Source: an uncultured Planctomycetales bacterium (lineage in GTDB: Bacteria > Planctomycetota > Planctomycetia > Pirellulales > S012-138). From it: 11,675 nt of DNA. This document shows positions 1-6,582 of this stretch, one piece after another (position 1 is the stretch's first letter; each line of letters starts with the position of its first letter). Under the pieces are notes generated by a model that ran no database searches, was not told where the DNA came from, and was given only the letters and a program-made list of their open reading frames with translations. The stretch spans positions 1 to 11,675 of the forward strand of contig CALJLD010000204.1 in the NCBI GenBank assembly GCA_937982665.1, given 5' to 3'. Made by a program: the position numbers and the translations under genes.

Positions 1-51
1 GCCGAGGAAGTGGTCAAACACATCCGCAAAGCGCTGGGCGACGCCGAATAA
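1..51 (+). CDS. C-terminal end of an unidentified protein (partial)
   Basis: The first 16 codons of the window read in frame as AEEVVKHIRKALGDAE, followed by a TAA stop at 49-51. The rest of the gene lies to the left of the window. The composition is a plausible charged C-terminal helix, but 16 residues are too few to assign a family. The 221 bp between this stop and the kinase start contain no further gene that I can support and no strong terminator hairpin. Confidence 0.55.
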   Translation, partial: AEEVVKHIRKALGDAE

Positions 52-164
52 GACGCGCCGGGCAGTGGGGCTCTTCCGAGGCCAAGTCCGCGAAATTCAT
101 CACACTCTTTACCACCAATAAGAGGGGATTTGGCGTAATCTGTGGCCTTCCGCCCAAAAACGGC

Positions 165-191
165 TTCACAGAATCTCAGGCTGGCTACAAT
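165..191 (+). promoter_or_regulatory. Candidate sigma70-type promoter for the kinase gene
   Basis: TTCACA (165-170) matches the -35 consensus at five of six positions, and TACAAT (186-191) matches the -10 consensus at five of six. The spacer is 15 bp, shorter than the usual 16-18 bp, which lowers confidence. The -10 box lies about 80 nt upstream of the kinase ATG. Planctomycete promoters are poorly described, so this is a motif match only. Confidence 0.3.
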
Positions 192-272
192 ATCATTTGC
201 TGCGAACAGGGTGTGGATTGACCTGATCGCAGCTCATTTCTTTGCCTTTGACTCTTAGGTGCGAAACCGCCC

Positions 273-1853
273 ATGCCGATTAAGACCGGCGAAGAGTTCA
301 TTGCCGTTGTTGAGAAGAGCAAGCTGATTGATCCTGATCAGCTTTACAGGGCACTCTCTCATCTCACCGGCCTCGCGGATGATGATCCGCAGGTCTCCGC
401 CAAAGGCATCGCGGAAACACTTGTTTCCCACGGGTTGCTCACGCGTTGGCAAGCAGACCGCCTGTTGGAAGGCCGCTATCGCGGATTTCGCCTGGGCAAA
501 TACAAGCTGCTGGGACATTTGGGCAGCGGCGGAATGAGCAGTGTCTATCTGGCGGAACACGTGATGATGGAGCGACGCGTTGCCATCAAGGTGTTGCCGC
601 AAAAGCGCGTAAACGATTCCACCTATTTGCCGCGATTCTATCGAGAAGCCAAAGCCGCGGCCGCGCTCCAGCACCCCAACATCGTCGGCGCGTATGACGT
701 CGACCACGAAAAAGACATCCACTATATGGTGATGGAGTACGTTCAGGGGAAGGATCTCAACGCATTGGTTCGTGACGGCGGAACCTTGGGTTACGCCCGG
801 GCAGCGGATTACATCGCGCAAGCCGCGCGAGGCCTAGGCCATGCCCATAAAGCGGGGCTGGTGCACCGCGATATCAAGCCGGCCAACTTGCTGGTTGATC
901 GCGAAGAAACGGTCAAGCTCCTGGACCTGGGGCTCGCCAGGTTCATGGAAGAAGTCGGTGCGGAAACCGCATCGCTGACAGTCTCACATGATGAGAAAGT
1001 GCTGGGGACGGCTGACTATCTCGCTCCCGAGCAAGCGCAAAACAGCCACAACGTTGATCCTCGGGCGGACTTGTACAGCTTGGGCTGCACGCTTTATTAC
1101 TTGCTGACGGGGCATGCGCCGTTCCCGGATGGCACACTCGCGGAGCGATTGCTCAAGCACAGCACGACGGAACCGCCAGGCATTCTGGTGGACCGGCCGG
1201 ATGCACCGCGTGACCTGGTTGCCATCTGTGAAAAACTGATGGCCAAGAAACCAGAAGACCGGTATCAAACAGCGGCCGAAGTAGAAACCGTCCTTACGGA
1301 ATGGGCGAAGGTCTATCGCGAGTCGGCAACACTTCAGCCTGCGGCAGTGGAATCTTTGGCGCAGACAAACGCTGGCGGTTCCACCACCAGTACGGCCGTT
1401 GATATGGGCGGTCCGAATGACTCGCGCCCCATGCGCAATGTTCGTCCGCGAGGTGACAGTTCGCACCCCGGCTTGAACAACTCCGGAGCCTTCCATGTCA
1501 TTCGTGATGGAAGCACGCACCCGTCGTCAACCACGGATACACACAAGGGATCAGCGGAACGCACGGTCAAATCGACCGGTCGCAATCAACGCCCCAGAAG
1601 TCCCGGCTCTTGGCCCACTGCTGACTCAACAAGCATTCCGCTTCATCCAGCAGACCCGCGCGCTTCTGGCGGAGTCGCGGACGCAGCCAGCGATAGTTCG
1701 CCCGATCAAAAGAAACCCGCCAAGCTGAAGGCCGCCGAATATGGTCGGCCTTGGCGACGCACGAACCGAGGATTCCCGTTCTTTGCGGCAACCCTGCTGG
1801 CAATTGGACTCGTTCTTGCTGTCGTGTTGATCTTGCTGGTGTTCGGATTCTAG
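273..1853 (+). CDS. Tail-anchored Ser/Thr protein kinase (Hanks type, planctomycete architecture)
   Basis: 526 aa. It should transfer phosphate from ATP to Ser/Thr of unknown targets in the cytoplasm, at the membrane. Residues 1-77 form a short helical module ending LLTRWQADRLLEGRYRGFRL, a layout I recognise from many planctomycete kinases. The kinase domain (about 77-345) has a glycine loop GSGGMSSVY (84-92), VAIK with catalytic Lys106, an alpha-C Glu at about 125, HRDIKPAN with Asp200, DLG (218-220) in place of DFG, and APE (251-253). The activation segment between DLG and APE is rich in Ser/Thr, which fits autophosphorylation (inference). Residues 350-500 are a Ser/Thr/Pro-rich, probably disordered linker. 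Residues about 504-525 are one hydrophobic helix that ends the protein, so nothing substantial is predicted outside the cell. The ATG at 273 is chosen because the N-terminal module starts there; only a weak SD-like sequence precedes it. The stop touches the stop of the convergent DUF11 gene. Confidence 0.95.
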   Translation: MPIKTGEEFIAVVEKSKLIDPDQLYRALSHLTGLADDDPQVSAKGIAETLVSHGLLTRWQADRLLEGRYRGFRLGKYKLLGHLGSGGMSSVYLAEHVMMERRVAIKVLPQKRVNDSTYLPRFYREAKAAAALQHPNIVGAYDVDHEKDIHYMVMEYVQGKDLNALVRDGGTLGYARAADYIAQAARGLGHAHKAGLVHRDIKPANLLVDREETVKLLDLGLARFMEEVGAETASLTVSHDEKVLGTADYLAPEQAQNSHNVDPRADLYSLGCTLYYLLTGHAPFPDGTLAERLLKHSTTEPPGILVDRPDAPRDLVAICEKLMAKKPEDRYQTAAEVETVLTEWAKVYRESATLQPAAVESLAQTNAGGSTTSTAVDMGGPNDSRPMRNVRPRGDSSHPGLNNSGAFHVIRDGSTHPSSTTDTHKGSAERTVKSTGRNQRPRSPGSWPTADSTSIPLHPADPRASGGVADAASDSSPDQKKPAKLKAAEYGRPWRRTNRGFPFFAATLLAIGLVLAVVLILLVFGF

Positions 1854-1856
1854 CTA
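1851..1856. other. TAGCTA: two convergent stop codons back to back
   Basis: TAG at 1851-1853 ends the kinase on the + strand. CTA at 1854-1856 is the TAG of the DUF11-repeat gene on the - strand. The two stops form a 6-bp palindrome with no intergenic base. I see no stem-loop with a T-run on either side, so each transcript must end inside, or run into, the opposite gene. Confidence 0.9.
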
Positions 1857-4334
1857 TTGACCGTCTGCCGGAGTTGGTTGGCCCGCGGTTGGTTGTCGTC
1901 GTGAAGACTGTTGATCCGCAGGAGTCGGCTGACCAGCGGACGATTCGCTGCCGCGATAGCCACCAGAGTAACGATCGGCGTATCGATCGCCGCTCGACTG
2001 GTCACTGTCCTGCGCTGTCGGAACCGGTTGCAAAGGAGTTGGTTGATCGGAACCTTGTTCCTGAATCGACTCTCCGCTTCCGGCGCCATCATTCGCAGGC
2101 CAGTTGGAATAGCGATCGCCGTTTCCAGTGCTTTGCGGAATTGGCTGCTGTGTTTGCACGCCGCCTGTGGACTGATCGGCAGACCGTAGTGGACTGGCGG
2201 CAGCGGACTTCGGCACGTTACGAGCATCGCCGTAGAAGCGTGTCATCTTCTGTTCGGCGAGTTTCGTGTCCAAAGCTTCGCAATGCAATTCCACACGGAA
2301 CTGGTGATTGCCAGGGTTATCGGCTCGAGCTCTGACCTTGATGATCGTCTGGTCGTCCGCGGCGAGAACCGGCAACGGACCCAAAACCACCATGCCCGGC
2401 TGCAGTTGGTGCGTTGCTCCGGAGACGCTGACTGGCTCAATTCCGTTTGAGAAGTAAGCGGCGATTTCGATGCCTTCAGCGGCTTTCGTTCCGCGGTTGG
2501 TAATCACGATTTCGTATTCCGTCTCTTCACCAACGGGAACCGGACCCTTGGGATCGCGAACGTTCAAGTTCAAGTCGGCCAACGCTTCCACATCCGTCGT
2601 GAATTCGTGCTCTGCACGCAAGTCGCCATCGGCCAAGGCCACGGCGGTCAAGCGATTCGGTCCGGCCTGAATCAACTCGCAACGAACTTCCAGGTACATT
2701 TCCTTGCCGGGAGCGAGATTGTCCAATCGCCAGCGAACGCGGCCGCCTTCTTCCTCTTGACCATTCTGCGTGGCCGAAACGAGTTTTGCGCCTGGCGGAA
2801 GGATCGCACCCACTTGCAATCCGGCGGTGGGAGCGTTGCCGGGGTTTGTCACCTTCAAGCGATACGTGGCCGGCGTCTTGGCATAGCGGAAGTTGGGGCC
2901 TTCCAGTTGCACATCAATGCCTGCGCGGCGGATGAGGATATCTTCCGAGACTTGAGAGACCAGCCCGCCAACAGCGGTGGCTTGTGCACGGATTTGCAAT
3001 GTGCCTGTTTGCTTGGGCACAAGTTCAATCTCAACATCTCGCTTGTCACCAGCAGCGATTGTGCCAATCTCGTGAGTCTCAGGCTGGCTGCCTGGCTCAA
3101 GTGGCATCAACATCACTTCCACGTCTTCCGCATCAGCTGTGCCGGGGTTGGAGAAGGTCATCGTGTATACGGCCTTCTCGCCATATCCAATTTCCTTGGG
3201 ACCAGTCACGGCCAGCTGCAGTTTTGGCTCCAGCACGTTGAGGACGGTGCTGGCTTCCGCCGGCGCGGTGGTCCACTTCATCTTGACGTCCAGCGGACGA
3301 GCTGACTTTGGAATGACTTTCAGTGTCAAGGATTCGCCACCGCCGGGGTTCACAGCCGGAATTCGCCATTGCGTGCCGCCGGCGATGGTGGATGCCGTTT
3401 CCATCTGTCCGCCAGTGGGCTGAGCGCTTGTGAGTTCAACATCCGCCGGAAGTTCCAGCAGGATCAAAACGTCTCGGGCAACCAGGTCACCTTCATTGAA
3501 GACCTGCACGCGCAAGACGGCTTCCCGGCCAACAATGACTTCCTCCGGACCCTTGGTTTCCACCAAGAGCGAAGGAGCTTGCTGACGCAGCAGAGTTGCA
3601 CTGCCCGTAACGGCCGCGCCGCGCGTTGTCCGCGGAACGGAGCGTGTTGCAAATCGATCAAACGGTCCCGACTCTTGCGTTGCCTGCGGTTGCAGATTTG
3701 CCGAGTGGTCCTGGACAGGCTCCGATTGCAGTGCCCCATTGTTGGTGGGGGCGTTTTGCTCGGTCACGCCGCTTCCCGTGGAAGGGGCAGGACGTTGCGG
3801 ATAATGACCAAACGGATCCGATTCATCGATGCGAGTCGGAGCGCGGCTGCTAGCGAAAGGATCTTCGCGTGTTGGATTCGTTTGGGCGGCTTGATTGGGA
3901 ACAGGCTGCAGCGCGTTCGCGCCTTCGTCCGGTACCAAAGCGCCAGGCATTTGCGCGCCGCCGGATTGAGACGACTGGCTGGGAAGTTGAGTGCCGGCAT
4001 CGCTGCCAAAGGGCCGCGGTTCCGGGCGTTGGGCCTGTCGGGCAAAGGGGTCATCAGCGGTTGAACTTGTGCCACCGGCGTTTGCGAACGGATCAGCGAC
4101 CGGTTCACGCATCGGGTTGGCAGGCGTCGGGCTAGCAGGCGTTGGACTGGCCGGGGTTGGCGAGCCTTGGCTGTTCGAGGCAGGGCCTGCAGGTGTGGGT
4201 GTGCCTTGTTCAGCGGGGCGGTGGGTTCGCCGGGACGATTGCTGCTCGTCCTGAGCTTGAACGGACATCGCTGCCACTGCCGCCACGACACCAATCACGG
4301 AAACGGTAAGCAAGATCGTTTTCCGGCTGACCAT
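1854..4334 (-). CDS. Secreted protein with four tandem DUF11-like (Ig-fold) repeats
   Basis: 826 aa from the ATG at 4334. That start is chosen because a typical signal peptide follows (MVSRKTILLTVSVIGVVAAV..., likely cleaved after VQA at 25-27) and GGGGAA precedes it by 5 nt. An in-frame TTG at 4406 would bury the signal peptide and is rejected. Residues 28-255 are a Pro/Gln/Ser/Thr-rich linker with an SPTPA tandem repeat and several DPFA/DPFG motifs. Four related beta-sandwich repeats follow at about 256-370, 372-470, 472-582 and 588-701. They share the pattern of a GP or DP turn, G-E-x-A/T-x-Y, V-x-N-x-G-x-A and P-x-G. This matches the DUF11/CARDB-like families that act as surface or periplasmic spacers and adhesion modules. 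Residues 702-826 are low complexity (Gln/Ser/Gly) and contain AGQPTPAD twice. No membrane helix or sorting tail is visible apart from the signal peptide, so it is probably periplasmic or secreted. The precise role is unknown. Confidence 0.9.
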   Translation of the reverse strand: MVSRKTILLTVSVIGVVAAVAAMSVQAQDEQQSSRRTHRPAEQGTPTPAGPASNSQGSPTPASPTPASPTPANPMREPVADPFANAGGTSSTADDPFARQAQRPEPRPFGSDAGTQLPSQSSQSGGAQMPGALVPDEGANALQPVPNQAAQTNPTREDPFASSRAPTRIDESDPFGHYPQRPAPSTGSGVTEQNAPTNNGALQSEPVQDHSANLQPQATQESGPFDRFATRSVPRTTRGAAVTGSATLLRQQAPSLLVETKGPEEVIVGREAVLRVQVFNEGDLVARDVLILLELPADVELTSAQPTGGQMETASTIAGGTQWRIPAVNPGGGESLTLKVIPKSARPLDVKMKWTTAPAEASTVLNVLEPKLQLAVTGPKEIGYGEKAVYTMTFSNPGTADAEDVEVMLMPLEPGSQPETHEIGTIAAGDKRDVEIELVPKQTGTLQIRAQATAVGGLVSQVSEDILIRRAGIDVQLEGPNFRYAKTPATYRLKVTNPGNAPTAGLQVGAILPPGAKLVSATQNGQEEEGGRVRWRLDNLAPGKEMYLEVRCELIQAGPNRLTAVALADGDLRAEHEFTTDVEALADLNLNVRDPKGPVPVGEETEYEIVITNRGTKAAEGIEIAAYFSNGIEPVSVSGATHQLQPGMVVLGPLPVLAADDQTIIKVRARADNPGNHQFRVELHCEALDTKLAEQKMTRFYGDARNVPKSAAASPLRSADQSTGGVQTQQPIPQSTGNGDRYSNWPANDGAGSGESIQEQGSDQPTPLQPVPTAQDSDQSSGDRYADRYSGGYRGSESSAGQPTPADQQSSRRQPTAGQPTPADGQ
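1863..1937 (-). repeat. Duplicated AGQPTPAD segment at the C-terminus of the DUF11 protein
   Basis: The codons at 1914-1937 and 1863-1886 (- strand) both encode AGQPTPAD, with Q/S/R-rich sequence between them. The nucleotide copies differ at many third positions, so the amino-acid motif is conserved better than the DNA. The PTPA core also appears in the N-terminal linker of the same protein. Confidence 0.7.
4119..4163 (-). repeat. Three 15-bp units encoding SPTPA x3
   Basis: Three consecutive 15-bp units in the DUF11-protein linker encode SPTPA-SPTPA-SPTPA. The units differ mainly at synonymous positions. A Pro/Thr-rich tandem like this is typical of an extended, possibly O-glycosylated spacer (inference) and is a likely site for repeat-number variation. 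Confidence 0.8.
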
Positions 4335-4680
4335 GATGATTCCCCGGTCCGGCCCAAATCGGGCTCGAATAGACTGGAACAAACTGTCACTGCCTAGCGC
4401 GTACAATTCGCGCGCGGCAAAACTGCATTTCAGTTCCAGGTATCGGAAGTAACGATTGGGGAAGTTAAGCGGATTTTGCCGATTCGACGGACATTGGCTT
4501 GTGGGTCCTGCGGCGGCAATGCGAGCACACAGCCGAAATATGGAGCGAGCCCACTACTGAGCTCCAGTTTTCTTGCTTGCATACGGGGAATTGCTCGATT
4601 CCAATGTCTCACCGGTGGCGGTCCCGTCTGTCCGCTGCCACTCTGCGCAAATCTCAGCCGACCCGTTCACGGCACTCGTT
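4335..4680. other. Divergent intergenic region, no gene seen
   Basis: 346 bp separate the DUF11 gene (-) from the PEP-CTERM gene (+), so both promoters should lie here. I found no good -35/-10 pair on either strand. The only structure noted is a small hairpin, AACTG-cattt-CAGTT, at 4421-4435. Short open frames here have no start context or recognisable product. Confidence 0.6.
4340..4345 (-). promoter_or_regulatory. Ribosome binding site of the DUF11-repeat gene
   Basis: On the - strand GGGGAA lies 5 nt upstream of the ATG at 4334. It supports this ATG over the upstream in-frame TTG at 4406 and agrees with the signal-peptide position. Confidence 0.55.
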
Positions 4681-5835
4681 ATGCTTAAGACCTCGCTCAC
4701 CGCAGTGGTCTCGTTGGCCACATTGCTTCTCTCCGCCTCATCTGCCTCAGCTGGCATTACCCTCGTCCGGCAATTAGATCCATTTGCTGGAAACAACCGC
4801 TACGCGGACGTCTGGGGGGATGGCGACTTCGCCTATGTTGGCTCCTTCAACGGTTCCGGCGCGGCGATCTTTGATGTCTCTGATCCGGCCAATGCATTTC
4901 TAGCTGGATTCTACAACCCAGGTTCCGGCGGCCAGTTCAAGGATGTCAAGGTCCACAACGGCATCGGATACTTCGCCAGCGACAATGATGGCGGCGTTCA
5001 TATTGTGGACGTCAGCGATCCCACGAACCCCACTTTGCTTTCGCAGATATTGCCCGATGATGGCGGTTATGACCACGTCCACAATGTCTCCGTGCATAAC
5101 GGCTTCCTTTACGAGGCGGACAGCCGGACAAACGTTGTCAAAGTCTTTGACGTCAGTGATCCTTCAAATCCGTTTTTTGTCCGCGACATTGTTACGACCG
5201 ACTCACGCTTTATTCACGACGTGACCGCGGTGAATGGGCGGTTGTTTACGTCAGGCTTTGGTGGTTCCACTGATATCTACGATATCAGCAATGTCGGAAC
5301 CGAGGCGCCGGCTCTTTTAGGGACGATTGCGTCGGGCAGCAACTCGCACAGCAGTTACCCGACACCCGATGGCAACTTTCTTGTCAGTGCCCGCGAAATC
5401 AGCAACGGCGACGTCCGGATCTACGACATCACCGATCCCTCCGACCCGGAACTCGTTTCGGTACTGAATCGGACGAACCTCGGCATCGAGGCTTTCTCGC
5501 CACACAATCCAATTGTGATGGACGGTTTCCTCTACATCTCCTGGTACCAGGCAGGTCTTGTTCTGGTTGACATCAATGACCCGTCCAACCCGCATTTTGT
5601 CGATCAGTTTGACACGTTCCCGGGCCCGGTTAGTGGTTTCGACGGCAACTGGGGCGTTTACCCATTCCTGGGACCGGAACGCGTGTTGTTGTCCGATATG
5701 GATGGGGGCCTGTTTATTGTGGACGCCAGCGGAGCGGTACCAGAGCCCACCAGCGTTGCGGTGTGGTTGGTGATTGCGGGGGGCACCGCCGGATTCGCCG
5801 GAATCCGACGACGACGTCGGGCCATCGCCAGCTAA
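4681..5835 (+). CDS. Secreted LVIVD-type beta-propeller protein with PEP-CTERM anchor
   Basis: 384 aa from the ATG at 4681. A signal peptide starts exactly there (MLKTSLTAVVSLATLLLSAS, likely cut after SASA at 21-24); the in-frame TTG at 4573 is rejected for that reason. The mature part has about seven repeats that each run roughly H-x-V-x-V-x-N-G-x-x-Y ... V-x-D-V-S-D-P-x-N-P. Clear examples are VFDVSDPSNP at 155-164, HIVDVSDPTNP at 107-117 and LVDINDPSNP at 295-304. The DVSDP motif and blade count match the LVIVD repeat family, giving a seven-bladed propeller. Residues 352-384 are a PEP-CTERM signal: VPEP at 353-356, a hydrophobic stretch to about 375, then RRRRR. In known systems an exosortase cleaves this tail and exports the protein; no exosortase gene is in this window. 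Ligand and role are unknown. It lies 61 bp upstream of the DUF1697 gene on the same strand and may be co-transcribed with it. Confidence 0.92.
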   Translation: MLKTSLTAVVSLATLLLSASSASAGITLVRQLDPFAGNNRYADVWGDGDFAYVGSFNGSGAAIFDVSDPANAFLAGFYNPGSGGQFKDVKVHNGIGYFASDNDGGVHIVDVSDPTNPTLLSQILPDDGGYDHVHNVSVHNGFLYEADSRTNVVKVFDVSDPSNPFFVRDIVTTDSRFIHDVTAVNGRLFTSGFGGSTDIYDISNVGTEAPALLGTIASGSNSHSSYPTPDGNFLVSAREISNGDVRIYDITDPSDPELVSVLNRTNLGIEAFSPHNPIVMDGFLYISWYQAGLVLVDINDPSNPHFVDQFDTFPGPVSGFDGNWGVYPFLGPERVLLSDMDGGLFIVDASGAVPEPTSVAVWLVIAGGTAGFAGIRRRRRAIAS

Positions 5836-5883
5836 AAAGTCGATCAGTCTTTGCGACGTACGCTGCACAGACTTGTGCGACTC

Positions 5884-5888
5884 AAGGG
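5884..5888 (+). promoter_or_regulatory. Ribosome binding site of the DUF1697 gene
   Basis: AAGGG lies 8 nt upstream of the ATG at 5897. It decides the start, because the reading frame is open much further upstream (to 5774), overlapping the propeller gene. Confidence 0.5.
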
Positions 5889-5896
5889 TTGAAGCC

Positions 5897-6466
5897 ATGG
5901 CCAAAGGGGAAACTCAATTCCTCGCTCTATTGCGAGGGATTAATGTCGGCGGAAAGAACATTATTGCCAAGGATGACCTCCGCGGTTGCTTTGAGGACTT
6001 AGGCTATTCAAACGTCCGCACGTACATCCAAAGTGGAAACATCCTGTTCTTTGCGGCCGGACCAGGCACAAAGACCGCGACCGCGAAGTTGACATCCGCA
6101 ATCGAAAGTGCGCTGTCAAAGCGGTTCAGTTATGACGCGCAAGCGGTCGTAATCTCGCACGCCAAATACAAGACAGCCATCAAAGCCGCGCCGGAGAATT
6201 GGGGGACAGACGACGATTGCAAGCACAACGCGCTGTTCACGCTATCAAGCACGACACCCAAGCGCGTGCTGGGCCAACTCGATGAACCCAAGCCTGAGAT
6301 TGAAACCGTCACCGCCGGCCCTGGAGTCATCTTCTGGTCGGCAACGAAACAGGCCATCACGAAGACCACGTTGATGAAACTCGCAAAGCATCCAGCCTAT
6401 CAACAAGTCACCGTGCGCAATCACAACACGGTCTACAAACTGCTGGAGTTGCTGGAGCAGGGATAG
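5897..6466 (+). CDS. DUF1697 family protein
   Basis: 189 aa, close to the usual length of about 180 aa for this family. The family signatures are clear: FLALLRGINVGGKN at residues 8-21, then LGYSNVRTYIQSGNILF at about 35-51, and near the C-terminus VTVRNHNTVYKLLELL, where most relatives have RNWNT (here His replaces Trp). The first motifs form the conserved ferredoxin-like core. No enzymatic activity has been firmly established for DUF1697, so I give no function. It has no signal peptide and is expected in the cytoplasm. The ATG at 5897 is chosen from the RBS and from family length; upstream in-frame codons overlap the propeller gene and do not look like DUF1697. It converges on the lipoprotein gene across the hairpin at 6527-6550. 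Confidence 0.92.
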   Translation: MAKGETQFLALLRGINVGGKNIIAKDDLRGCFEDLGYSNVRTYIQSGNILFFAAGPGTKTATAKLTSAIESALSKRFSYDAQAVVISHAKYKTAIKAAPENWGTDDDCKHNALFTLSSTTPKRVLGQLDEPKPEIETVTAGPGVIFWSATKQAITKTTLMKLAKHPAYQQVTVRNHNTVYKLLELLEQG

Positions 6467-6517
6467 CAAGTGATGTTGGGGCTTCTTGCTTTGGTCTCCG
6501 CGCGATTTTGCCCCTAG

Positions 6518-6550
6518 AAAAAAACACAGCGAAGGCGTTGGCCTTCGCTG
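6518..6550 (-). terminator. Intrinsic terminator of the lipoprotein gene
   Basis: A perfect 10-bp inverted repeat, CAGCGAAGGC at 6527-6536 and GCCTTCGCTG at 6541-6550, encloses the loop GTTG. On the - strand it is followed after two bases by seven Ts (the A-run at 6518-6524). It starts 33 nt past the lipoprotein stop. Read on the + strand the hairpin has only a weak T-rich tail (CGTTTGATT), so it may also slow transcription leaving the DUF1697 gene, but less efficiently. Confidence 0.85.
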
Positions 6551-6582
6551 CGTTTGATTATCAGGGAACTGCAGGTTTTCGC

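Noticed and set aside
984..1520. A 178-codon - strand frame inside the kinase gene
   Set aside because: It is a shadow of the kinase coding frame, which has all its catalytic motifs intact.
2607..4064. Two + strand open frames of about 230 codons each (2607-3305 and 3369-4064) antisense to the DUF11 gene
   Set aside because: No RBS, signal peptide or recognisable motif. The opposite strand encodes four well-formed repeats and a signal peptide.
3700..4260. The Pro/Ser/Thr-rich linker as a possible CRISPR-like or mobile repeat array
   Set aside because: The units are 15 bp, in frame and only three in number, with no spacers, so it is a coding minisatellite.
4335..4406. Upstream extension of the DUF11 protein to a TTG at 4406
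   Set aside because: It would place 24 polar residues before a typical signal peptide, and the ATG at 4334 has a good GGGGAA site.
4421..4435. Hairpin AACTG-cattt-CAGTT as a terminator or operator
   Set aside because: A 5-bp stem in a divergent promoter region without a T-run is too weak to call.
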